Part shown: positions 56,617 through 64,000 of the stretch, piece after piece
Layout: the number at the start of each line of letters is the position of its first letter
Position numbering within the stretch: the stretch's first letter is position 1
Assembly: GCA_036768475.1 (NCBI GenBank)
Contig: DAIPMW010000003.1
Coordinates: forward strand, 186,001-250,000
DNA from: JAEUMD01 sp036768475
GTDB lineage: Bacteria; Pseudomonadota; Alphaproteobacteria; Rhizobiales; Hyphomicrobiaceae
DNA length: 64,000 nucleotides
Direction of reading: 5' to 3'
The notes under the pieces: model-generated
The model's database searches: none
What the model saw: only the letters and a program-made list of their open reading frames with translations
Told to the model about the DNA's origin: nothing
Position numbers and translations under genes: made by a program

Positions 56617-57153
56617 ATGCCCTGTTACTCGCTCGATGACGTCCGCGTGCGCACGCCACAAAGCGGGCGGTTCTGGATCGCTCCCAACGCCATCATCATC
56701 GGCAATGTGGTTCTGGAAGAGGATGCGAGCGTCTGGTTCGGCACCAGCATTCGCGGGGACAACGAGGAGATCCGGATCGGTCAGCGTTCCAACATCCAGG
56801 AGGGCTGCGTGCTGCACACCGATCCTGGCTTCCCAATGACCATTGGGGCGGATGTTACGGTGGGGCACATGGTGATGCTGCACGGATGCACGATCGGCGC
56901 CCGGGCGCTGATCGGCATCGGCTCCATCATCCTCAATGGCGCGGAGATCGGTGAAGGCTCGCTGATCGGCGCCAACACGCTCATTCCCGAAGGCAAGAAG
57001 ATTCCGCCGCGCTCGATGGTGCTCGGCTCCCCCGGCCGGATCGTGCGGGAGCTTTCGGAGGAGGACGTCGTTCGTTTCAGTGCCGCGGCCGGACGCTACG
57101 TGCAGAACTGGCAGCGTTACAAGACGGGCCTGAAGCTTCAGGACGCAGGCTGA
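56617..57153 (+). CDS. Gamma-class carbonic anhydrase family protein
   Basis: A 178-aa left-handed beta-helix protein with hexapeptide repeats (IAPNAIIIGNVVLEEDASVW, IGADVTVGHMVMLHGCTIGA, IGIGSIILNGAEIGEGSLIG). The three zinc His are visible as LHTDPG, VGHMV and MLHGC. This fits the YrdA/CaiE/CAM-like group, in which carbonic anhydrase activity is shown only for some members. A C-terminal helix (RFSAAAGRYVQNWQRYKTGL) follows. It is in the cysE-DUF3126 neighbourhood, 133 bases downstream. Confidence 0.9.
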   Translation: MPCYSLDDVRVRTPQSGRFWIAPNAIIIGNVVLEEDASVWFGTSIRGDNEEIRIGQRSNIQEGCVLHTDPGFPMTIGADVTVGHMVMLHGCTIGARALIGIGSIILNGAEIGEGSLIGANTLIPEGKKIPPRSMVLGSPGRIVRELSEEDVVRFSAAAGRYVQNWQRYKTGLKLQDAG

Positions 57154-57330
57154 GGCAGACTTACCAATCGTCCAGTGCTCGGACGTCCCGCGCCGACCTG
57201 CGCCACGTTTTGCGGTTGCTGGTTGGTGCCTTCGCTCGATGCTCGTACGCGTCAACTTCGCAAACCGGCTGCTGTGCCAGCAAGACAGTGCGCTGCGCAC
57301 AAGCTATCCCAGCGCATTGCGCCTGCCAGA

Positions 57331-57984
57331 TCAGTGCTGCGGTGGGACACCGGCCAAAGCCGCCGGACGCGACGTGTCGCCGGGCTCCAGTGCGACCCAG
57401 ACCTTGGGGTTCAGATACGACTGACGCATGACAAACTGATACGGCGTCTGGTGCCAGATCTTTACTTGGCTGCTCTTGTTGTCGAGGACGAAATCGCCCT
57501 GAGCGGTGCGCGCGGTGAGAACCGCATGACCTTCGCCGCGCTCATCGCGTACGACGGTCATGAGCAATGCGCTGGCGGGCCAACCGCGATCGATAAGCAT
57601 CTTCCGCTTCAAAAGCGCATAGTCTTCGCAATCGCCGACGGTCGTCGGCAGCGTCCAATATTCAGTGACGCCGTAAATCTCGATATCGGTGAGCGGCTTG
57701 ATTGCGCGATTGACGGAGCGGTTTATGGCGTCGAGTTCTGACAAGCGCTCGGGCGTTGCATCAAGGCGCGTTTCCTCACGACCGTCCTGAGAGCATTCCT
57801 TGGGATTAGCCTCGCAAAAGCGGACGAAGCCATAAGGCACCTGCGACAGACCATGGATACGCATGAAACCAGACTGGTACCCGCCAGGGCCCGGCCCGCG
57901 CACGATCGGATCAGCCTGAACTTTACTTGCTCCCGCCGCGCCAATCAGCGCGACGATCGCAACTGCAAAATACCGACGCAACAT
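57331..57984 (-). CDS. Bacterial transglutaminase-like cysteine peptidase (BTLCP)
   Basis: A 217-aa exported protein with a signal peptide (LRRYFAVAIVALIGAAGASK, VQAD). The transglutaminase-like domain has the catalytic Cys in TVGDCEDYALLKRK (about 123-136), the His in GEGHAVLTARTAQGD and the Asp in FVLDNKSSQVKIW. This is the DUF920/BTLCP family, whose LapG member is a periplasmic protease cleaving a surface adhesin under c-di-GMP control. No lapD or adhesin is near. The start at 57984 is used; the longer frame lacks a signal-like N-terminus. Confidence 0.88.
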   Translation of the reverse strand: MLRRYFAVAIVALIGAAGASKVQADPIVRGPGPGGYQSGFMRIHGLSQVPYGFVRFCEANPKECSQDGREETRLDATPERLSELDAINRSVNRAIKPLTDIEIYGVTEYWTLPTTVGDCEDYALLKRKMLIDRGWPASALLMTVVRDERGEGHAVLTARTAQGDFVLDNKSSQVKIWHQTPYQFVMRQSYLNPKVWVALEPGDTSRPAALAGVPPQH

Positions 57985-58117
57985 CACATACCCCGTACCA
58001 CTGATCCTAGAGTAGCCAAATTCCCTGGATTTCGCCTCAACGAAGTTCATCGAATTTGGTTCAAATCTTTCGGGTTATCCCCAACCCATGCCGCAAATGG
58101 GTATGAAGGTTGAAGTT

Positions 58118-58747
58118 TCAGCTAAAACTACGTCCGATCGCGTCAGGTTCCTGAACCTGGATGAACCGGATACCGATGCCGCGCTCGTGGTGACGCACAA
58201 CCTCGGCGCGCAACTTGCCAAGTTGCACTTCGCTGCCAAGCGGCGGACGTGCCTCGGTGGCGACATTCGCGCCGGAGAGCGATACGTCGATCACTTGGAC
58301 CTGCAACGTGATCCCGTTGGACAGCTTCAGCGTATTGTTGTTTCGGCCCGGAAGTGTGCGCTGGTGAGCGCGTGTTTCGACCGCGGCAAGCTCATCGCGG
58401 TTGACGAGCCAGGTAATGCGGGCAGCAAGTTTCTCACGCCGGTGAATGGTGGCGGTGAGAGAGATGGCAAAGCCGCCATCGAAGACACGCGTGACCTTGC
58501 CGTCTAGGCCGCCCAGTTCGTCCATGTAGACGATTATGCTCTCTGTGAGGTTCGGCTGGACCGATGACGTGATTGCCATGCCGCCGACCGAAATGTCGAT
58601 GAGTTCACAGGGGTATTCGTGGCGGTCGGCACGCATGAACCGGCCTGTGAGTTTCAGGGCAAAGCGCTTGTGGAGGCGCCGTTCGGGCGCAGCCATCGCG
58701 CTGGATGCGCGTTCACGTCTGATGGCGAGCGGCGTTTGCGCGGGCAT
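58118..58747 (-). CDS. Tandem PilZ-domain protein
   Basis: A 209-aa cytoplasmic protein with two PilZ-like units. The first has the c-di-GMP signature: Arg-rich RRLHKRFALKLTGRFMRADR and the DISVGGMAI motif (D/N-x-S-x-x-G). The second, degenerate, unit lies in the C-terminal half with DVSLSGANVATEARPPLGSE. The N-terminal unit probably binds c-di-GMP. No cyclase or phosphodiesterase is adjacent. The start at 58747 has a GAGGACC ribosome site. Confidence 0.85.
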   Translation of the reverse strand: MPAQTPLAIRRERASSAMAAPERRLHKRFALKLTGRFMRADRHEYPCELIDISVGGMAITSSVQPNLTESIIVYMDELGGLDGKVTRVFDGGFAISLTATIHRREKLAARITWLVNRDELAAVETRAHQRTLPGRNNNTLKLSNGITLQVQVIDVSLSGANVATEARPPLGSEVQLGKLRAEVVRHHERGIGIRFIQVQEPDAIGRSFS

Positions 58748-59091
58748 GATCTTGGTCCTCAAGCACCAAAGACTGGTCCAAAGCAGGTTCGCTTTTGGTG
58801 GAACCACACCGTCCACCGTGTCTTGCGTCTCCAGTCCCTGTATGACGCGTATGATTGACGCCTTCGCTGGAAGCTCGCGCGCTTCCATCTCAGCCGATCA
58901 GGCTCTTGGCGCAGGTCAGTTTGGAGCTTTCGGGAGCCGATCCGAGGCGCAACTTCGCTCGAGTATGCGAGGCATGCCTTAATGAGAGACTAATCGGCGG
59001 GTTCTTTTTGGGACAATCGTGTGCCCCATGCTGGGCTCATCGCCTGGCAGAAATCCGCCGGCTACGCGAATTGCGTTCCTGCTTACGGATT
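58748..59091. other. Gene-free stretch between PilZ and PAS genes
   Basis: 344 bases. It holds a partial repeat copy (58868-58908) and presumably the PilZ gene promoter. No gene seen. Confidence 0.55.
58868..58908 (+). repeat. Dispersed repeat, module A tail only, copy 8
   Basis: ggaagctcgcgcgcttccat followed by ctcagccgatcaggctcttgg. This is the terminal hairpin and tail of module A, very like 1512-1547 of copy 1. Its head and middle are absent. Confidence 0.7.
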
Positions 59092-59730
59092 TCAGCTGTC
59101 GACGCCTTGCGGTTTGGCGAGGCCGCCGTCGTAGACGCGAAACTGCCGACGATCGATCCGGACGATACGGGCGTTGCGCACGTGCGGCAGCAGGGGGGGC
59201 TGATGGTTCTGTCTGGCAACCAGGGAGTAGGGACGCCCGTCTGGCCAGATCACTTCTGCCGATCCCAGGCGACGGACCGCGAGGCGGTCAGGGGAGCTTG
59301 CGGGGGGATCATCAAGGCGCGCCAAACCGCCCATGAGCCGGTCAATGCTGTCACGGGTATGGATCAACGGAAGTAATATGCACTCGAAGGTTACAAGGCC
59401 ATCGCAAGGCGTCTTGACGTCGAATGTGAGCATGCCAACGCCACCTTGACGCGTGATGGTCTGGAGGTGGCGGGTGAGCGTGATCCGGTCATCGGGCGTC
59501 CAGCCATCGAGGAAATTGGTGCCTCGGAACTCAGAACCGAAATCATCGCAAATGCGTGTGCCGGCAATGCGAAAACGGTAGGTAGCGTCGTCGAGACGCT
59601 CGAGAATGAAAGTTTCCGAGAGAATGGGGGCAATACGTGAGGGTTCGATTTCGAAGCGGCGCGGCGCCAGCCGGTTTTGCCGAACGTCGTTCCAGTAAGC
59701 GTAAAGCGTCTGTGTCGTTTTGGATTTCAT
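59092..59730 (-). CDS. PAS-domain (PAS_5-type) protein
   Basis: A 212-aa protein of the PAS_5/DUF family common in Rhizobiales. The N-terminal YAYWNDVRQNRLAPRRFEIE, then PSRIAPILSETFILERLDDA and TYRFRIAGTRICDDFGSEFR are typical. No output domain is seen, so it would act by protein-protein contact or ligand sensing. The start is ATG 59730; the 6-base longer frame begins with TTG. The same-strand neighbour is the PilZ gene 344 bases downstream, a possible functional link through c-di-GMP signalling. Confidence 0.8.
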   Translation of the reverse strand: MKSKTTQTLYAYWNDVRQNRLAPRRFEIEPSRIAPILSETFILERLDDATYRFRIAGTRICDDFGSEFRGTNFLDGWTPDDRITLTRHLQTITRQGGVGMLTFDVKTPCDGLVTFECILLPLIHTRDSIDRLMGGLARLDDPPASSPDRLAVRRLGSAEVIWPDGRPYSLVARQNHQPPLLPHVRNARIVRIDRRQFRVYDGGLAKPQGVDS

Positions 59731-59945
59731 CAGCAATTCGGTCCGTCGACAATCAGGTTACTGTCAGGATGGGCCAAACGCGCCCTTTGCGTTCAACGGC
59801 GAGACAGGGACCGCAGATCCACAGTCTGCGGCTTCAAAAGCAGCTTCCGTGCCAGTTTGCAGATCGACAGGAAAAGTTATTGCGGTTGTCGGAGAAGCGT
59901 TGAGCGGTTAACCGTTCAGCCCGGCCCATACAACGAGGAAATCCA

Positions 59946-60692
59946 GTGTCTCAGCGAAACGAACCGTTGTTCAACGTGCCCACGGGCGTTCTCGTCGTCA
60001 TCGGCTTGCTGATCGTCATCCACGTCGGGCGGCAGTTGCTGCCGGAAGATCTCGATACCTGGCTCGTGGTAGCAGGCGCGTTTGTCCCGTCGCGGTACTC
60101 AGGTGAGGCAGCCTTCATTCCGGGCGGATCGCTGGCGATGCTGACCTCGCCCTTCACCTACCAGCTGCTTCACGGGGATTACACGCATCTGGCGTTCAAC
60201 AGCCTGTGGTTGCTGGCGTTTGGCGGTGCGATCGCTCTCAGGATCGGGACGCTACGCTTTATCGTATTCGGCGTGATATGCGGCTTGGCGGCCGCGCTCG
60301 CCTTCCTGGCCGCAAACTGGGGCGCGCGCGCGCCGGTCATCGGCGCTTCGGGCGCGGTTGCAGGGCTGATGGGCGGTACGATGCGCTTCTTGTTCGCGGC
60401 GATCGACATGGGCGGGATCTGGCGGTTGCGCGAAGCCCCCCGCTCGGTGCCGCTGATGCCGATTGCCGTAGCACTCACCGACAAGCGCGTTCTGGCGGCG
60501 ACCGCCATTCTGATCGCCATTAACCTATTGACGCTCGTCGGTGTGGGCGCGGTGGGAGCGGAGCCCTCGGTAATCGCATGGGAGGCGCATATCGGTGGCT
60601 ATCTCGCCGGTCTGCTGCTTTTCGGACTTTTCGATCCGCGCCCCCGGGTTCCCAAGCGGCCCGATCTGCGGGTCGTGCCGACGATCCACTGA
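59946..60692 (+). CDS. Rhomboid-family intramembrane serine protease
   Basis: A 248-aa polytopic membrane protease starting at GTG with GAGGAAA 7 bases upstream. The catalytic Ser is in VIGASGAVAGLMGG (about residue 134) and the His in WEAHIGGYLAGLLLFG (about 215). The HxxN-type segment in helix 2 is LLHGDYTHLAFNSLWLLAFG. Six or seven hydrophobic segments are present. The large loop MGGIWRLREAPRSVPLMP between helices is longer than in GlpG. Substrates unknown. Confidence 0.9.
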   Translation: MSQRNEPLFNVPTGVLVVIGLLIVIHVGRQLLPEDLDTWLVVAGAFVPSRYSGEAAFIPGGSLAMLTSPFTYQLLHGDYTHLAFNSLWLLAFGGAIALRIGTLRFIVFGVICGLAAALAFLAANWGARAPVIGASGAVAGLMGGTMRFLFAAIDMGGIWRLREAPRSVPLMPIAVALTDKRVLAATAILIAINLLTLVGVGAVGAEPSVIAWEAHIGGYLAGLLLFGLFDPRPRVPKRPDLRVVPTIH

Positions 60693-61096
60693 AGGGAATG
60701 CTCTTGCGCATCAATTCTGCGATCAAGCCGCTCTGCGTGATGAACGATCGGCCGACGGATCGGCCACTTGGCGTGTTGGCGGGTCATTTCTTTCGCAAGT
60801 GCGATGCTGCGCCTTGCGCCACATAGCAGATTGTCGCACGATTGCTTCAAGAGCCGGCGTCTTAGATTGCCATGCGGGCCACATGCGGACCACGTGGGAC
60901 GGCGGCAACCTAATGCGCGCAAAGACTCGGCGCCAAAGTGCGAACGCTCCAGGCTGTTGCCATTAATGGCATGCGGCCGCGGGCTGGTCGGGCTCATCGG
61001 ACGAGGCCATGCAGGCACGTGACGATGAATTCGGAACGGTCGCATACGGACCGGCCTCGAGCGTTACCTGAATTCCGTGGTCAGGAGGTTGATCCC
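60693..61096. other. Gene-free stretch between rhomboid and CBS genes
   Basis: 404 bases. Frames here lack ribosome sites and family features. I recognise no RNA gene or repeat copy. Confidence 0.5.
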
Positions 61097-61528
61097 ATGA
61101 ACGTCGCTGCGATTCTCAAGGTGAAGGGCAAGTCGGTTGCCACTGCACCGCCCGAAGACACTGTCGAATCCGTTGCGCGGAAGCTGGCTTCGCGAAGGAT
61201 CGGCGCCATCGTGATTGTCGGCGAAGGCGGACACGTCATCGGCATCATCTCGGAGCGCGATATCATTCGCGTCGTCGCCGAGCAGGGCGCGACTGCATTG
61301 CATCAGCCGGTGAGCGAGGTGATGACGAAGAACGTGATGACCTGCAACGAGGCAAGCACCATCGACCAGATGATGTCGATAATGACACAGGGCCGTTTCC
61401 GGCACGTGCCGGTGATCGACGATGGTTCTCTGGTGGGCATCATTTCGATTGGTGACGTCGTCAAGCACCATATCGCCGAGGTCGAGATGGAAGTGACAGC
61501 CATGCGCGATTATCTGGCAACGGGCTAG
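61097..61528 (+). CDS. Stand-alone CBS-pair protein
   Basis: A 143-aa protein made of two CBS domains: MNVAAILKVKGKSVATAPPE through DTVESVARKLASRRIGAIVI, and VMTKNVMTCNEASTIDQMMS through RFRHVPVIDDGSLVGIISIG. Such CBS pairs bind adenosine nucleotides and sense energy status. A clear AGGAGG ribosome site lies before 61097. The stop codon (TAG, 61526-61528) coincides with the CTAG border of repeat copy 9. It is convergent with the patatin gene across the repeat. Confidence 0.88.
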   Translation: MNVAAILKVKGKSVATAPPEDTVESVARKLASRRIGAIVIVGEGGHVIGIISERDIIRVVAEQGATALHQPVSEVMTKNVMTCNEASTIDQMMSIMTQGRFRHVPVIDDGSLVGIISIGDVVKHHIAEVEMEVTAMRDYLATG

Positions 61529-61747
61529 AGTAAGTCAGGTTTTGATTGCATCACGTCTGGCCGTTGTGGCCGGCTCCATCTTTGAGAGACTGATCCACGG
61601 CCTCGATGGAAGCATAGCTGCTTTCATCGGGGTCGATCAGGTTCTAGATCCGCGTTCATGTTTGACGGAAGCACGAACACGATCCAGTCCTTGTTTCGAG
61701 CATGCTTTTCACGCTGAGCCGCTGCACACTTCAGCTAAACATGTTCT
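61527..61747 (+). repeat. Dispersed repeat, full composite A + C + B, copy 9
   Basis: The longest copy, about 220 bases. Module A (agagtaagtcaggttttgat, gcatcacgtctggccgttgt, then the ggaagc/gctttc hairpin) runs to 61643. CTAG (61644-61647) marks the junction. Module C (agatccgcgttcatgtttga, cggaagcacgaacacgatcc, agtccttgtttcgagcatg) and module B (cttttcacgctgagccgctg, cacacttcagctaaacatg) follow. It fills the whole space between the CBS stop and the convergent patatin gene. Confidence 0.88.
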
Positions 61748-61774
61748 GGCGCACGTGAGGTTTGTAAGTCGCCT

Positions 61775-62770
61775 TTACATCATGGCCGAAGAGAGCTGCT
61801 GATGGTGGCGGCGCGCCTCGATTTCGTGCAGCAGGTCGTCGATCTCCCGCTTTGCGGCAGCTTCACCGGCTTTGATGAGCTCGTCGGCGCGATGAAAATC
61901 GAACAGGCCGACGTTGCCGATGCGCGGCGAGATGATGGCATCGGGCGGATCACCGGCCAGCCGTGAGCGCGCAATGCGATCCTGCACGATGTTGAAAGCG
62001 TCCACCATAACGGTCGAGATGCCGGGGCTGCTTTCGCCCTTACCGAACATCTGACGCTGCAACAGGCGGCGCATTGCGTTTTTTGCGCGACTGCCAGCGG
62101 ATCTGCTTGCGGTGGTATCGGCCACTTCAGCGGTTTCGGGCTCGTCTGCCGGGATTTGCGGGAAGTGATCGAGATGCGGCATGACGCTGCCGCGCGCGCA
62201 CGGGTCGTTGTTGAGGTTGACGGCGATCACGTAACGAGCGCCGAGTGCACGGCATACGGTGACCGGTATCGGATTAACGAGTGCGCCATCGAAAAGCCAT
62301 CGCCCATCGACCTTGACCGGGCGGAAAATGCCGGGCAGCGCATAGGACGCACGCATCGCCGTCACCAGCGAACCACGGGACAACCACACCTCATGGCCGG
62401 TGCCGATTTCGGTCGCGACAGCGGTGAAGCGGCGTTGCAGCTCTTCGATAGATTTTCCTTCGAGATGTGCCTCGAGGCGCTCACAGAGGCGCTGACCCGA
62501 GATGAGACCATTGCCAGCAAAGTTGAAATCGAGATAGCCAAAGACGCGACGGACAGTGAGTTCGCGGGCGAAAGTCTCCAGGTGGTCGAGGTGTCCGGCA
62601 GCGTAACATCCGCCAACGACGGCGCCGATCGACGTGCCTGCGATGATATCCGGCTTTATGCCGACGGCTTCGAGCGCCCGAAGCACCCCAATATGCGCCC
62701 AACCGCGGGCCGCGCCGCCACCCAGTGCCAAACCGATCTTGCCTGTCGATGCCATCCCGTTTGCCGCCAT
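61775..62770 (-). CDS. Patatin-like phospholipase
   Basis: A 331-aa serine acylhydrolase of the RssA/patatin type. The oxyanion GGGAARGWAHIGVL lies near residues 18-31, the nucleophile in AGTSIGAVVGGCY (about 44-56), and the Asp of the dyad in WLFDGALVNPIPV (about 157-169). A basic, Arg-rich insertion (SRSAGSRAKNAMRRLLQRQM) precedes the C-terminal part, and a coiled-coil-like end (GEAAAKREIDDLLHEIEARR) follows. It hydrolyses phospholipid acyl chains or a related ester. It is convergent with the CBS gene across repeat copy 9. Confidence 0.88.
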   Translation of the reverse strand: MAANGMASTGKIGLALGGGAARGWAHIGVLRALEAVGIKPDIIAGTSIGAVVGGCYAAGHLDHLETFARELTVRRVFGYLDFNFAGNGLISGQRLCERLEAHLEGKSIEELQRRFTAVATEIGTGHEVWLSRGSLVTAMRASYALPGIFRPVKVDGRWLFDGALVNPIPVTVCRALGARYVIAVNLNNDPCARGSVMPHLDHFPQIPADEPETAEVADTTASRSAGSRAKNAMRRLLQRQMFGKGESSPGISTVMVDAFNIVQDRIARSRLAGDPPDAIISPRIGNVGLFDFHRADELIKAGEAAAKREIDDLLHEIEARRHHQQLSSAMM

Positions 62771-63158
62771 GGCGGACCTCGTTTCAGTCAGTCTGTCGCG
62801 TTTTGCGTGGCGTTTTTACCCTTTTTGGGGCCGAGCCCTGCAATCGACGTGCCGTTGGCCTGTTCGACGTCGGACGAGCGAGCGTCTACTACGACACATG
62901 CCTTGCTGCCAACATCTCGGATGCTACGACAATCCAGCCACTTGCGGGGGCAACTGCTGCGACTCATTCCATTAATCTTAATTGATGTTATTCATATCGG
63001 ATTAAAGGGGCGCTACCGAAAGAGTGATGCGGCGGCAAAATTCGATGCTGCAGTGCGGAGGGGCTCCGTTAGATTTTTAGCGCGTGCGGCAATATTGTCC
63101 GTGCCGTGGTTGGCGCGGATAGTATGGCGTCCGAATTTCTGACCGGGATTGAGCGGCC
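62771..63158. other. Gene-free stretch between patatin gene and hisI
   Basis: 388 bases, containing the patatin promoter region and the 3' end of the hisI transcript. I see nothing else I can support. Confidence 0.5.
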
Positions 63159-63593
63159 CTACGATCGCGGTTTGAGTGTCGAGCGCGCCGGATTGGCGGA
63201 ATTGGGCACAATATGGCGATAAAAGCAGCTGCGCGCACCGGTGTGACACGCTTTCCCGGCGCCCGTCACCGTGACCTTGAGCCAGATGACATCCTGGTCA
63301 CAATCGGTTGCCATCTGCGAGATAGTGAGCACGTTTCCGCTCTCTTCGCCCTTCTTCCAGAGCTTTTTGCGCGAGCGGCTGTAGAAATGGGCTTCGCCGG
63401 TCGTCAGCGTCGCACGCAGAGCATCCGCATTCATCCAGGCGAACATCAGGACCTCGCCGGAGGCCGCATCGGTACAGATGGCCGGGATTAGTCCGTTTTC
63501 GTCGAAGCGCGGCGTGAACTGCGTGCCGTGCTCAAGGTCGCCGGTCGAGGCTGCGACGGGAAAGGGGGACGGAGTTGTTTCGGCCATCGGCAT
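63159..63593 (-). CDS. hisI: Phosphoribosyl-AMP cyclohydrolase
   Basis: A 144-aa HisI enzyme of histidine biosynthesis that opens the purine ring of phosphoribosyl-AMP. It contains the fold start TPRFDENGLIPAICTDAASG, MFAWMNADALRATLTTGEAH and FYSRSRKKLWKKGEESGNVL. The metal-binding signature is TDCDQDVIWLKVTVTGAGKA and CHTGARSCFYR. Starts at 63593 or 63587 are equally plausible. HisE is not fused. The next gene rightward is a NifU-like scaffold on the other strand. Confidence 0.95.
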   Translation of the reverse strand: MPMAETTPSPFPVAASTGDLEHGTQFTPRFDENGLIPAICTDAASGEVLMFAWMNADALRATLTTGEAHFYSRSRKKLWKKGEESGNVLTISQMATDCDQDVIWLKVTVTGAGKACHTGARSCFYRHIVPNSANPARSTLKPRS

Positions 63594-63763
63594 ATTCCGG
63601 TTGTGGCAGGTGCATCCGGGCCGGGGGATGCTCCCTTCCGGTCCCGACATGTCCTATATAGACGGTTGGATGGCTCGTCACGCCCGGTTCGGGGCCGTGG
63701 CGCGCGCGCCGATGATGGTGGTGCTGGTGCCCTGGTGTACAGACGCAAACTCGAAGAGATGAG

Positions 63764-64000
63764 ATGACCGAGCTCGACGCGATCTACAACACGAAGATCC
63801 TGGAACTGGCGGCGGCCATTCCGCGGACGACGCGGCTGGCACGTCCCGACGCCACGGCGAGTGCGCATTCCAAGCTGTGCGGCTCGACGGTCTCGGTGGA
63901 TCTCGTGGTCGATGGCGACATCATCGTCGGCTTCGGGCAGACCGTGAAGGCGTGCCTGCTCGGCCAGGCGGCGGCATCGGTGGTGGGCCGCGAAATTATC
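63764..64000 (+). CDS. NifU/IscU-like iron-sulfur cluster scaffold (N-terminal part)
   Basis: The first 79 codons lie in the window. The visible part, ELDAIYNTKILELAAAIPRT and later DATASAHSKLCGSTVSVDLV, VDGDIIVGFGQTVKACLLGQ and AAASVVGREI, matches the U-type scaffold family. The first two conserved Cys are in KLCGST and KACLLG; the third is beyond the window end. In many Rhizobiales this gene sits beside yidD, folE and hisI, and here hisI is its divergent neighbour. Confidence 0.85.
   Translation, partial: MTELDAIYNTKILELAAAIPRTTRLARPDATASAHSKLCGSTVSVDLVVDGDIIVGFGQTVKACLLGQAAASVVGREII

Overview
The window is a 64-kb piece of a GC-rich alphaproteobacterial chromosome. Gene content points to the Hyphomicrobiales, most likely a Hyphomicrobiaceae-type chemoorganotroph or sulfur oxidiser. 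The supporting genes are SoxYZ with a SoxS-like thioredoxin and a flavocytochrome c sulfide dehydrogenase flavoprotein, a BigR/SqrR-like ArsR repressor, an ArsR-methyltransferase fusion in front of metF and a split metH, a DUF3126 gene after cysE, and a hisI/NifU-like pair at the right end. The genus is inferred from gene content only.

Layout. 1-1823: end of a branched-chain amino acid permease operon (livH, start of livM) and a CDGSH protein. 2173-6279: sulfur-oxidation block (soxZ, soxY, divergent soxS-like thioredoxin, fccB, a monoheme cytochrome c, and the ArsR repressor). 6568-16172: fatty-acid beta-oxidation block (palindromic operator, fadE, fadB/J, thiolase, cyclopropane-fatty-acid synthase, and a fadD-merR operon in the opposite direction). 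16558-19192: a NodF/NodE-like ACP plus ketosynthase pair, then two tandem cyclophilin-fold proteins. 19433-25754: LOG-family protein, a helix-hairpin-helix gene broken by a stop codon, an M50 protease with CBS domains, a beta-CASP RNA nuclease, an archaeal-type S-adenosylmethionine synthetase, DUF1328 and EF-hand proteins. 25922-35638: assorted genes, including a CAU tRNA, a panD-GNAT-nitrilase operon, a tiny Lys/Ala-rich protein, trhO, a glyoxylate-reductase-like enzyme and a UreH/SafE-like membrane protein. 35841-37687: a complete IS1595-like insertion sequence with terminal repeats, an 8-bp target duplication and a passenger gene. 37835-42325: recA and alaS. 42536-50315: an MlaC-like protein and the methionine-cycle operon. 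50461-64000: small membrane proteins, AcuI-like reductase, GNAT, polysaccharide deacetylase, cysE-DUF3126-gamma carbonic anhydrase, transglutaminase-like, PilZ, PAS, rhomboid, CBS and patatin proteins, hisI, and the start of a NifU-like scaffold gene.

How the parts work together. Three regulated modules can be read directly. (i) The sulfur genes lie beside a repressor that keeps the two cysteines used for persulfide sensing. (ii) The fad genes share a region with a MerR-family regulator and a long palindrome immediately upstream of fadE. (iii) metF and metH lie behind an AT-rich palindrome and an ArsR-methyltransferase fusion of the kind known to sense S-adenosylhomocysteine.

The most unusual non-coding feature is a family of composite, hairpin-rich intergenic repeats. 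At least nine full or partial copies are scattered between 1.4 kb and 61.7 kb, built from recurring modules. Several copies abut gene ends or supply stop codons. No CRISPR array, rRNA operon or prophage was seen.
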